DNA of 11,135 nt from an uncultured Erysipelotrichaceae bacterium (GTDB lineage: Bacteria > Bacillota_I > Bacilli_A > Erysipelotrichales > Erysipelotrichaceae), in assembly GCA_902796465.1 (NCBI GenBank), contig CADBPK010000134.1:1-11135 (forward strand). The letters are read 5' to 3'. Below the pieces are notes generated by a model, which saw only the letters and a program-made list of their open reading frames with translations, did no database searches and was not told where the DNA came from. Within the stretch, counting starts at the first letter, position 1. Every line of letters starts with the position of its first letter. This document shows positions 5,931-11,135 of the stretch, piece by piece. Position numbers and translations under genes: made by a program.

Positions 5931-7105
5931 TATTTCACCCCGAAGATATCCTTGATCAGGTCAATGTCGATCTTTTCGCCGATGACAGTGATCAGACCGG
6001 TATAAGCCGGTGCGCCTTTGCGGATATCCGCATCACCCGGCACATAATCGAAGAACAGCCATTCATGTGCGTCTGTCGGAACGATACCTTTTGCCCGGAT
6101 AATGGATTCCGGCAGTTTTGTCAGGGCAGCGCGCAGATCTTCCTCGCTGTAGTGATTGATCGTTTCAATACCGACAGAATCAAAGATCTCATCTGCGTCG
6201 TGGTCATGATGGTGATGGTGATGATGGTGGTGATGGTGTTCATCACTGCCGATGCGGATCCGGTTTCCTTCACTGAGACCTTCATTTGCGGCTTTCTCAT
6301 CAATGCGTGCAGCATGGTGGTGATGTTCGTGTTCATCCTCGTCCTCGTCATCATGATCGTGGTGATGGTGGTGCTCATGTTCGTCTTCATCATCGTCGTC
6401 ATGGTCGTGGTGATGGTGGTGCTCATGCTCATCTTCATCATCGTCATCATGGTTGTGGTGATGATGGTGCTCGTGTTCGTCTTCATCCTCGTCATCATCC
6501 AGTTCCGGGAATCCGTCTGTGGATCCTTCCATGGCATCGATGATCGCCTGGGCGCTCAGCTCATCCCACGGTGTCGTGATGATGCGGACAGATTCATTGA
6601 GTTCACGGATGATATCGATGTCTTTCTGCAGTTTTTCAGCGTCTACTTCCTGTGTTCTGGAAAGAATGACACATGCGGCAGTCGCGATCTGATCATCAAA
6701 GAATTCCTTGAAGTTCTTGTGATATATCGCACATCTCTTTGCGTCTACGACTGTGCTGTAGCTGTTCAGCTCAACCCCGTCGACTGACTTAATGGCTTTC
6801 AGGATATCGGACAGCTTTCCGACTCCCGAAGGTTCGATGATGATGTGATCCGGTTCGTATGTTTCGATGACTTTCTGCAGCGCTGCTTCAAAATCACCTT
6901 TGAGCGTGCAGCAGATACATCCGCTGTTGATCTCTGTGATCTCGATTCCGGCTTCCTTCAGGAAACCGCCGTCAATACCGATCTCTCCGAATTCATTTTC
7001 TACCAGGACGATCTTCTGTCCGGCATATACTTCTTTAATCAGTTTTTGGATCAGTGTCGTTTTCCCGGCACCCAGAAATCCTGAAATAACATCTACTTTT
7101 GACAT
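5930..7105 (-). CDS. G3E-family CobW/P47K GTPase with a large His/Asp-rich metal-binding insert
   Basis: This 391-residue COG0523 protein is a putative GTP-dependent metallochaperone; known relatives handle zinc (YciC/ZagA), cobalt (CobW) or other metals. It has Walker A GFLGAGKTT (9-17), the metal motif GCICC (62-66) and Walker B IIIEPSG (88-94). The guanine-specificity site reads SRTQ (149-152) instead of NKxD. A CobW C-terminal domain covers about 312-390. Between the two domains lies an insert of about 100 residues with four copies of a 16-residue Glu/Asp/His repeat (208-264) and a run of 11 His (290-300). His-rich linkers are known in this family, but a regular tandem array is striking. 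The frame stays open upstream to 7609, but the start is ATG 7105: the P-loop begins eight residues later, AGAAGG lies seven bases before, and a TATAAT box sits at 7139-7134. It is first in an operon with the GTPase-DUF1980 fusion. Confidence 0.93.
   Translation of the reverse strand: MSKVDVISGFLGAGKTTLIQKLIKEVYAGQKIVLVENEFGEIGIDGGFLKEAGIEITEINSGCICCTLKGDFEAALQKVIETYEPDHIIIEPSGVGKLSDILKAIKSVDGVELNSYSTVVDAKRCAIYHKNFKEFFDDQIATAACVILSRTQEVDAEKLQKDIDIIRELNESVRIITTPWDELSAQAIIDAMEGSTDGFPELDDDEDEDEHEHHHHHNHDDDDEDEHEHHHHHDHDDDDEDEHEHHHHHDHDDEDEDEHEHHHHAARIDEKAANEGLSEGNRIRIGSDEHHHHHHHHHHHDHDADEIFDSVGIETINHYSEEDLRAALTKLPESIIRAKGIVPTDAHEWLFFDYVPGDADIRKGAPAYTGLITVIGEKIDIDLIKDIFGVK
6206..6238 (-). repeat. 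Eleven-histidine tract
   Basis: Eleven consecutive CAT/CAC codons (residues 290-300 of the CobW-like GTPase) precede Asp-His-Asp. CAT and CAC alternate irregularly, so the tract is not a pure trinucleotide slippage product. Confidence 0.95.
6314..6484 (-). repeat. 48-bp coding tandem repeat (about 3.6 copies) encoding Glu/Asp/His units
   Basis: Read in protein, three 16-residue units follow each other without gaps: EDEHEHHHHHNHDDDD, EDEHEHHHHHDHDDDD and EDEHEHHHHHDHDDED. A fourth, EDEHEHHHH, breaks off into AARIDEK. The DNA copies differ at several synonymous positions (CAT/CAC, GAT/GAC, GAG/GAA), so the array is not newly duplicated. It contains 26 His in 57 residues. Confidence 0.95.
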
Positions 7106-7161
7106 ATTTGTACCTTCTTTCACTTCGGTATTCATTATACTCCAATCCGATGTTTTACAAA
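7106..7161 (-). promoter_or_regulatory. Promoter and RBS of the GTPase operon
   Basis: On the minus strand a perfect TATAAT lies at 7139-7134. TTGTAA (7160-7155) is a partial -35 at a short 15-bp spacing. A leader of about 22 nt contains AGAAGG (7118-7113), seven bases before the ATG. No palindrome resembling a Zur or Fur box could be picked out by eye. Confidence 0.6.
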
Positions 7162-7197
7162 GAAAAATGCTTTGAAGGAAAATGAAGCCCTTTAGCA

Positions 7198-7222
7198 TGT
7201 ATAATTGGACAAAACAGGGGGG
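7198..7222 (+). promoter_or_regulatory. -10 box and RBS of the MFS transporter gene
   Basis: TATAAT is at 7200-7205, and an AGGGGGG Shine-Dalgarno is at 7216-7222 just before the ATG at 7226. No clear -35 is seen. The upstream TTG at 7205 would be part of the -10 box, so it is not a plausible start codon. Confidence 0.6.
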
Positions 7223-7225
7223 CTT

Positions 7226-8428
7226 ATGAATACTGTCACGAAAAAAGAGTTTATCGGCTTCAGTCTGCTGGACGCGCTGTTCTGGGGATATTTTGCGGCC
7301 TTTGCGGGTTATATCACCAGCTATATGCTTGCCTCCGGTATGAGCAGTTCCATGCTGAGCATCGTGCTCGCGGTATATATGCTGATGGCATTCTGCGGGG
7401 CGTTTTTCTGGGGCGGGCTGTGTGACCGTCTCGGGACAAACAAAAAAGTATTTATTCCGGAATTCACCGGTGTCGTACTGATCTCCGCAGCCATTTATTT
7501 TATGGCATCCAGAAATATTTGGATCACAGCTTTCCTGTATCCTTTTCTCGGATTTCTGATGGCGCCGCTGGGATCCAACCTGGACGGGTGGATGCTCAGG
7601 GCATTTCATAACGACGCGAATACTTACGGACGTTCAAGATCGCTTGGTTCCGTAGGCTACGCGGTCGTAATGCTGATTGCCGGTCAGCTGATCAATATAT
7701 TCGGATATAAAGTAATTATCTTCTCATCCATGGTGATCGCGGCGTGCCTTCTCGCGCTTGCTTTCAGCATGCGGGAAGAAGCATTTGTCTCCGCAAAAAA
7801 GAAATCAGAAGGGAAGAAGCCGAATATTAAAGACCTTCTGAAAGTGAAGCCTTATATGTTTATGATCATTGTCCTGTTTGTGACAGGCATTTCCATTTCT
7901 CCCGTGAACAATCTGAAGATCGTATTCATGGAATCGGTAGGGGGAGATGTCAGCTCACTTGGACTGGATGCATTTATCGGTGTCATGATCCAGGCCGTAT
8001 TCATTTTTATATCCGGCCGACTCAGGTCCATTCCGCCGTATATCCGTCTCCTGTTTTCGGCGGTATGTACAATGATTACACTGATTATGACATTCCTGGC
8101 TGTCAATCCGTTTATAATCATGGCCGGAACGATCATGAGTAATATCAGCTACGGCGTGATCCTGCCGACCAGCAGGCAGATCACGGAAAAGAGCGTTGCG
8201 CCGGAACAGAAAAATACCGCCTTCAGTATATCTGATGCGGTATTCGGCAGTTTTGCCGGTGTATTCGCATTGTCTTACAGCGGTATTCTGATGGATGCTT
8301 TCGGTGCGCGTTCCGTAGCGCTTCTCGGTATCTGCCTGATGATCATCCCGGTCGTTATGACAGGCACTGCGATCTACCAGGCAAATAAAGAACTGTTCCG
8401 TGGGTTGTTTCAGAGAAGGAAAGCCTAG
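7226..8428 (+). CDS. Major facilitator superfamily transporter
   Basis: The 400-residue protein has about twelve hydrophobic segments in two halves, separated by a basic central loop (KKKSEGKKPNIKDLLK, around residues 193-210). The loop between helices 2 and 3 carries the MFS motif A-like GGLCDRLGTNKK. A second signature, YGRSRSLGSVGYAVV, resembles the R/YGxxRxxGSxGF pattern of LacY/NupG-like symporters, so a sugar or nucleoside cargo is possible but not demonstrated. It sits in the inner membrane leaflet-spanning MFS fold and would use ion gradients. The ATG at 7226 was chosen because the alternative TTG lies in the promoter. It is divergent from the GTPase operon across 120 bp. Its TAG stop overlaps the stop of the convergent downstream gene in a shared CTAG, so no intergenic terminator exists after it. 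Confidence 0.88.
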   Translation: MNTVTKKEFIGFSLLDALFWGYFAAFAGYITSYMLASGMSSSMLSIVLAVYMLMAFCGAFFWGGLCDRLGTNKKVFIPEFTGVVLISAAIYFMASRNIWITAFLYPFLGFLMAPLGSNLDGWMLRAFHNDANTYGRSRSLGSVGYAVVMLIAGQLINIFGYKVIIFSSMVIAACLLALAFSMREEAFVSAKKKSEGKKPNIKDLLKVKPYMFMIIVLFVTGISISPVNNLKIVFMESVGGDVSSLGLDAFIGVMIQAVFIFISGRLRSIPPYIRLLFSAVCTMITLIMTFLAVNPFIIMAGTIMSNISYGVILPTSRQITEKSVAPEQKNTAFSISDAVFGSFAGVFALSYSGILMDAFGARSVALLGICLMIIPVVMTGTAIYQANKELFRGLFQRRKA

Positions 8429-9165
8429 ATCATCTGATAGACTGTTTTCCGGCAGGCAAACCAGAGCAGGGAACCGTCTTCGACCGGCTCGCTTGTTTCC
8501 AGCCTGAGCGGGGTAAAGCCAAGCCTGCGTACGATCTCCGCATTCAGAAGACGCGCCGGTTCATCACGCATGCTGTAGATATACGGCCGGTCGGTCTTGT
8601 CTTCTCCGTAGCAAGCCACATCAGGATCCAGTGACATTGCTGTATAAAGCGTGACGGATCCGTAGATGTCACTGAGAAATCTGTCAAGCTGTTCGCTGCA
8701 GGAACGGAATAATCCTCTCCGCCGGACAGCTTTTGTCGTATAGGCACTTCCATAAACGCAGATGATCCCGTTATGGATGTGTTTCATTTCTTCGCCGTAT
8801 AAGGAACGCAGGATATCCGTTTCCCAGAACAGCCAGTCGCTTTCATTCTCTAAATAATCCTGGACAGCTGTGTTGTCCATGTCACGGGCAGAAAACGTAT
8901 AGGCGGAAAGATCTGCGCAGAGTTTCATGGAACTGTCATAGGCAAACACGATATTCAGATTGACAGCGTGACTGCCGCCGGCCAGTGTCTCTGCGTTGAT
9001 CCGTTTCCCGTCTTCCGACAGCCAAGGGAAGCAGACAGTACAGAACGTATAGCTTCCGGCTGTCTCCGTTCGGAAGCGGCATCCGCCGGTCTTCGTCAGG
9101 GTCTCCGGGGAGGCGGGAAGAATATCTTCCAGAAAGTCCAGTGTTTTTGTTAAATATGGATTCAT
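8425..9165 (-). CDS. GNAT-like acetyltransferase, putative
   Basis: The 246-residue soluble protein ends with features of the GNAT fold. GIICVYGSAYTTKAVRRRGLFRSC (133-156, in part) looks like beta-4 and the acetyl-CoA pyrophosphate loop, with RRRGLF standing for the RxxGxG/A signature. The last residue of that signature is Phe instead of Gly/Ala, so the match is imperfect. Further on, LLNAEIVRRLGFTPLRLE (206-223) looks like the usual 'N..A..lYeklGF' element. Residues 1-120 are not recognisable and could be a second, degenerate GNAT-like half or a substrate domain. The acceptor is unknown. The ATG at 9165 is six bases after an extended -10 and has no Shine-Dalgarno, which predicts leaderless translation. 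Its TAG stop shares CTAG with the stop of the MFS gene. Confidence 0.65.
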   Translation of the reverse strand: MNPYLTKTLDFLEDILPASPETLTKTGGCRFRTETAGSYTFCTVCFPWLSEDGKRINAETLAGGSHAVNLNIVFAYDSSMKLCADLSAYTFSARDMDNTAVQDYLENESDWLFWETDILRSLYGEEMKHIHNGIICVYGSAYTTKAVRRRGLFRSCSEQLDRFLSDIYGSVTLYTAMSLDPDVACYGEDKTDRPYIYSMRDEPARLLNAEIVRRLGFTPLRLETSEPVEDGSLLWFACRKTVYQMI

Positions 9166-9180
9166 GAATGCATTTTAGCA
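9166..9180 (-). promoter_or_regulatory. Extended -10 promoter predicting a leaderless transcript
   Basis: The minus strand reads TGCTAAAAT (TG at 9180-9179, TAAAAT at 9177-9172), then six bases (GCATTC) and the ATG at 9165. This spacing is identical to that at 4944-4958. GCATTC contains no Shine-Dalgarno, and the preceding SDR terminator's T-run ends two bases upstream of the shared TGTGC. Confidence 0.68.
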
Positions 9181-9183
9181 CAG

Positions 9184-9218
9184 AAAAAGGATCCGCATGC
9201 AGTAATGCAGCGGATCTT
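9184..9218 (-). terminator. Terminator of the SDR gene
   Basis: On the minus strand GATCCGC (9216-9210) pairs with GCGGATC (9196-9190), with an inner TGCA/TGCA pairing and one bulged base. CTTTTTC follows (plus-strand A run 9184-9188). It lies directly after the SDR stop and directly before the promoter of the next gene. Confidence 0.85.
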
Positions 9219-9231
9219 CTTTGTCGTTTGA

Positions 9232-9966
9232 TTACAGCAGTGATCTGCCGCCGTCGATGGTGAAGATCGTTCCGGTCGCATGATCGGAAAAGTCTTCAAT
9301 GACCGACTTCATATAGCCGGCGATTTCATAATCTTCCGCGATCCATCCGAGGGGGATATTTTTACTGACTGCCTTTGATTTTTCGGGATCCGAAGTCCAG
9401 TCGGCGTTCATCGGTGTCTTCACAGCCCCGTAGGAGATCCCGTTTACAGTGATGCCCCGTTCGGCGAATTCCAGTGCTGTTTCCTTCGTCAGCATAGCCA
9501 GTCCTGCCTTGGAGGCGTCATAGGCATATTTGTTCTGTCTGGGAACATCGTGATGAACGGAAAGGCAGTTCAGGATCCTGGAACCCGGTTCCATGACTTC
9601 CCCGATGATCCGGATGCAGTTGAATGTGCCGCACAGGTTGGTAAAGATAATATCCCGGAATCTTTCCGGTGACGTATCAAACAGCGGGAAGACATCCTGT
9701 CTGGCTGCGTTGTTGATGAGGACATCGATTCTGCCGTATTTTTCCTGAGCAGTTCCTTTCAGGTTTTCAACCTGTTCCGGAGAGGAGATATCAGTCTTCA
9801 CAAAGATCCCGCCGATCTCAGCGGCTGTCTTTTCACCGTCCGGATCCACGTCAGCGATGATAACATGTGCACCGGATTCCGCCAGAAGCCGCGCGGCGGC
9901 TTTGCCGATTCCCTTGGCAGCGCCGGTGATAATAACGATTTTATCTTTCAGTATATATTTGCTCAT
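9232..9966 (-). CDS. Short-chain dehydrogenase/reductase (SDR), classical type
   Basis: The 244-residue protein is a classical SDR oxidoreductase. It shows the cofactor motif TGAAKGIG (14-21), an acidic ADVD at the end of beta-2 (D39) favouring NAD(H), and NNAA (86-89) in place of NNAG. The catalytic tetrad is N110, S136 (CLSVHH), Y149 and K153 (YDASK). The closing FTIDGGRSLL is typical of 3-oxoacyl-ACP reductase and sugar or polyol dehydrogenase relatives, so the substrate stays open. A second ATG six bases upstream (9972) is in frame. I prefer 9966 because AGAGAG sits seven bases before it, whereas it is almost touching the first ATG. It is transcribed alone, from a TTGCAT-17-TAAGAT promoter to the hairpin at 9184-9218. 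Confidence 0.92.
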   Translation of the reverse strand: MSKYILKDKIVIITGAAKGIGKAAARLLAESGAHVIIADVDPDGEKTAAEIGGIFVKTDISSPEQVENLKGTAQEKYGRIDVLINNAARQDVFPLFDTSPERFRDIIFTNLCGTFNCIRIIGEVMEPGSRILNCLSVHHDVPRQNKYAYDASKAGLAMLTKETALEFAERGITVNGISYGAVKTPMNADWTSDPEKSKAVSKNIPLGWIAEDYEIAGYMKSVIEDFSDHATGTIFTIDGGRSLL

Positions 9967-9987
9967 AAACATTCTCTCTTTTTTGCA

Positions 9988-10016
9988 ATCTTAAATGACA
10001 AACAGAAATTATGCAA
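9988..10016 (-). promoter_or_regulatory. Probable sigma-A type promoter of the SDR gene
   Basis: On the minus strand TTGCAT (10016-10011), a 17-bp spacer and TAAGAT (9993-9988) form a moderate -35/-10 pair. They lie about 22 bases upstream of the chosen start codon and diverge from the flavoprotein gene. Confidence 0.5.
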
Positions 10017-10047
10017 TTACGCAGATGAAATTCACAGTTCCTGAAGG

Positions 10048-10074
10048 TATGATAAAAGTATCGGTACAGAGGAG
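10048..10074 (+). promoter_or_regulatory. -10 box and RBS of the FAD-dependent dehydrogenase gene
   Basis: TATGAT (10048-10053) is a plausible -10 without a clear -35. AGAGGAG (10068-10074) is a strong Shine-Dalgarno eight bases before the ATG at 10083. Confidence 0.55.
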
Positions 10075-10082
10075 TAAGAATC

Positions 10083-11135
10083 ATGGGAAAGGATTATGAT
10101 GTGATCATTATCGGGGCAGGACCCGGCGGGATATTTGCAGCATATGAGCTGACAAAGCACAGTCAGGATCTCAGGATCGCAGTGTTTGAAAAAGGCAATC
10201 CCCTGGCAATGAGAAAATGCCCGATCGATGGCGAAAAAGTTAAATCCTGCATCAGCTGTGAAACCTGTTCGATCATGAGCGGTTTCGGAGGGGCAGGGGC
10301 TTTTTCCGACGGCAAATACAATATTACGAATGATTTCGGCGGTACCCTGCATGAATATATCGGCAAGCAGAAAGCAATCGAATTGATGCAGTATGTGGAC
10401 GAGATCAATCTGCGTTACGGGGGAGAAGGAACGAAGATGTATTCCACGGCGGAAACAAAGTTCAAGAAACTCTGCCTGCAGAATAAACTGCATCTGCTGG
10501 ATGCTTCGGTCAGACATCTCGGAACCGATATCAACTATATCGTTCTGCAGAACCTGTATGCCGAACTGAAAGAAAAGGCGGATTTTTATTTCCGCACAGA
10601 GGTGGAGGAAGTCCGTACATCGGAAGGCCGTTACAGTATATACACCAAAAAAGGTATTTACACGGCGGATACATGTATTGTTTCCGTGGGACGCAGCGGC
10701 AGTAAATGGATGGAAGGCGTATGCCGGTCACTGGAACTCCCGGTCCGGTCCAACCGCGTGGATATCGGCGTCAGGGTGGAACTGCCCGCAGTGATCTTCT
10801 CTGATCTGACGGATGAACTGTATGAAAGCAAGATCGTATACCGGACAGAGAAATTTGAGGACCAGGTGCGTACTTTCTGTATGAATCCAAACGGTATCGT
10901 GGTCAATGAAAACACGAACGGCATCATTACGGTCAACGGACACAGTTATGAAGATCCGTCCATGAAAACAGACAATACGAATTTTGCCCTGCTGGTATCG
11001 AAGCGGTTCTCGGAACCGTTCAAGGACAGCAACGGCTATGGTGAAAGTATTGCCAGATTATCCAATATGCTGGGCGGCGGTGTGATCCTGCAGAGATTCG
11101 GTGACCTGATCCGCGGACGCCGCAGCAACGCTTCC
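10083..11135 (+). CDS. NAD(P)/FAD-dependent dehydrogenase, COG2509-like, 3'-truncated by the window edge
   Basis: The first 351 residues of a flavoprotein are visible, with no stop before the window ends. The N-terminus carries the dinucleotide-binding fold DYDVIIIGAGPGGIFAAYEL (GxGxxG at 11-16), with the acidic end of beta-2 at FEKG (35-38). It is followed by a Cys-rich insert: C46 (KCPIDG), C56, C59 and C62 (SCISCETCSIMS). This leads into GFGGAGAFSDGKYN (67-80), a stretch typical of the uncharacterised COG2509 FAD-dependent dehydrogenases. The second GD-like element TADTCIVSVGRSG marks return to the FAD domain. The Cys spacing CX9CX2CX2C suggests a metal or iron-sulphur site, though this is unproven. 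Reaction and substrate are unknown; the family is widespread in anaerobic Firmicutes. The start is secured by AGAGGAG eight bases upstream. Confidence 0.9.
   Translation, partial: MGKDYDVIIIGAGPGGIFAAYELTKHSQDLRIAVFEKGNPLAMRKCPIDGEKVKSCISCETCSIMSGFGGAGAFSDGKYNITNDFGGTLHEYIGKQKAIELMQYVDEINLRYGGEGTKMYSTAETKFKKLCLQNKLHLLDASVRHLGTDINYIVLQNLYAELKEKADFYFRTEVEEVRTSEGRYSIYTKKGIYTADTCIVSVGRSGSKWMEGVCRSLELPVRSNRVDIGVRVELPAVIFSDLTDELYESKIVYRTEKFEDQVRTFCMNPNGIVVNENTNGIITVNGHSYEDPSMKTDNTNFALLVSKRFSEPFKDSNGYGESIARLSNMLGGGVILQRFGDLIRGRRSNAS

Noticed and set aside
6121..6537. Thr/Met-rich minus-strand frame over the repeat
   Set aside because: It is a frame-shifted reading of the same 48-bp repeat with no start signal of its own.
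6065..6787. Plus-strand 240-residue open frame full of Val and Met, resembling a membrane protein
   Set aside because: It is the complement of the His/Asp codon repeat (CAT/CAC read backwards give Met and Val codons), so its hydrophobicity is an artefact of the repeat.
7106..7225. Possible Zur/Fur operator between the GTPase operon and the MFS gene
   Set aside because: I looked for AT-rich dyads typical of Zur or Fur boxes and found no convincing palindrome, so metal regulation is not claimed.
7205..7225. Upstream TTG start for the MFS gene
   Set aside because: The TTG shares its first base with the TATAAT -10 box and would lie before the likely transcription start. The ATG at 7226 follows AGGGGGG.
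7106..7609. In-frame upstream extension of the CobW-like gene to a 559-residue product
   Set aside because: The extension runs antisense through the MFS promoter and gene start, lacks family similarity, and contains the GTPase operon's own TATAAT box. ATG 7105 has a good Shine-Dalgarno and the P-loop follows directly.

Overview
The window reads as chromosomal DNA of a low-to-mid GC Bacillota (Firmicutes) bacterium, probably an anaerobic gut lineage such as Erysipelotrichia or Lachnospiraceae-like Clostridia. This placement is an inference. It rests on Gram-positive style ribosome binding sites (GGAGG, AGGAG), hairpin-plus-T-run terminators, a TelA-family protein, a GH43 enzyme without a signal peptide, a COG2509-type flavoprotein and the gene mix overall. 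I see no rRNA, tRNA, CRISPR array, insertion sequence or phage gene.

Left third (2-4136, plus strand): the 3' part of an iron-containing alcohol dehydrogenase ends in a clear terminator. It is followed by a TelA-family gene and, 20 bp later, a GH43 glycosidase gene, apparently one transcript. A separate promoter then drives a single-pass membrane protein of unknown function, closed by an elaborate nested terminator hairpin. Positions 4137-4309 have no gene but hold a possible promoter and a second hairpin with a T-run, so a small RNA is conceivable.

Middle (4310-7105, minus strand): an uncharacterised 203-residue protein, and a two-gene operon of paralogous G3E-family (CobW/P47K) GTPases. 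The upstream GTPase keeps the metal-binding CxCC motif and carries a very large His/Asp/Glu insert, made of a 16-residue tandem repeat plus an 11-His tract. The downstream GTPase overlaps it by one base (TAATG), has lost CxCC, and ends in what looks like the C-terminal domain of YcgQ/TIGR03943 (DUF1980) proteins, the partners of PF03773 permeases. Together they look like a metal-storage or metal-delivery pair, and this is the most interesting system in the window.

Right third (7106-11135): a 120-bp divergent promoter region separates the GTPase operon from an MFS transporter. The transporter meets a GNAT-like gene tail to tail, the two stop codons sharing one CTAG. Upstream of the GNAT-like gene lies an SDR dehydrogenase gene with its own terminator. 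A divergent FAD-dependent dehydrogenase (COG2509-like) runs off the right edge.

A recurring regulatory design is visible. Two minus-strand genes (starts at 4943 and 9165) carry the same element, TGTGCTAAAAT followed by exactly 6 nt and then ATG, placed directly after the T-run of the preceding gene's terminator. This predicts leaderless mRNAs made from compact terminator-promoter junctions.
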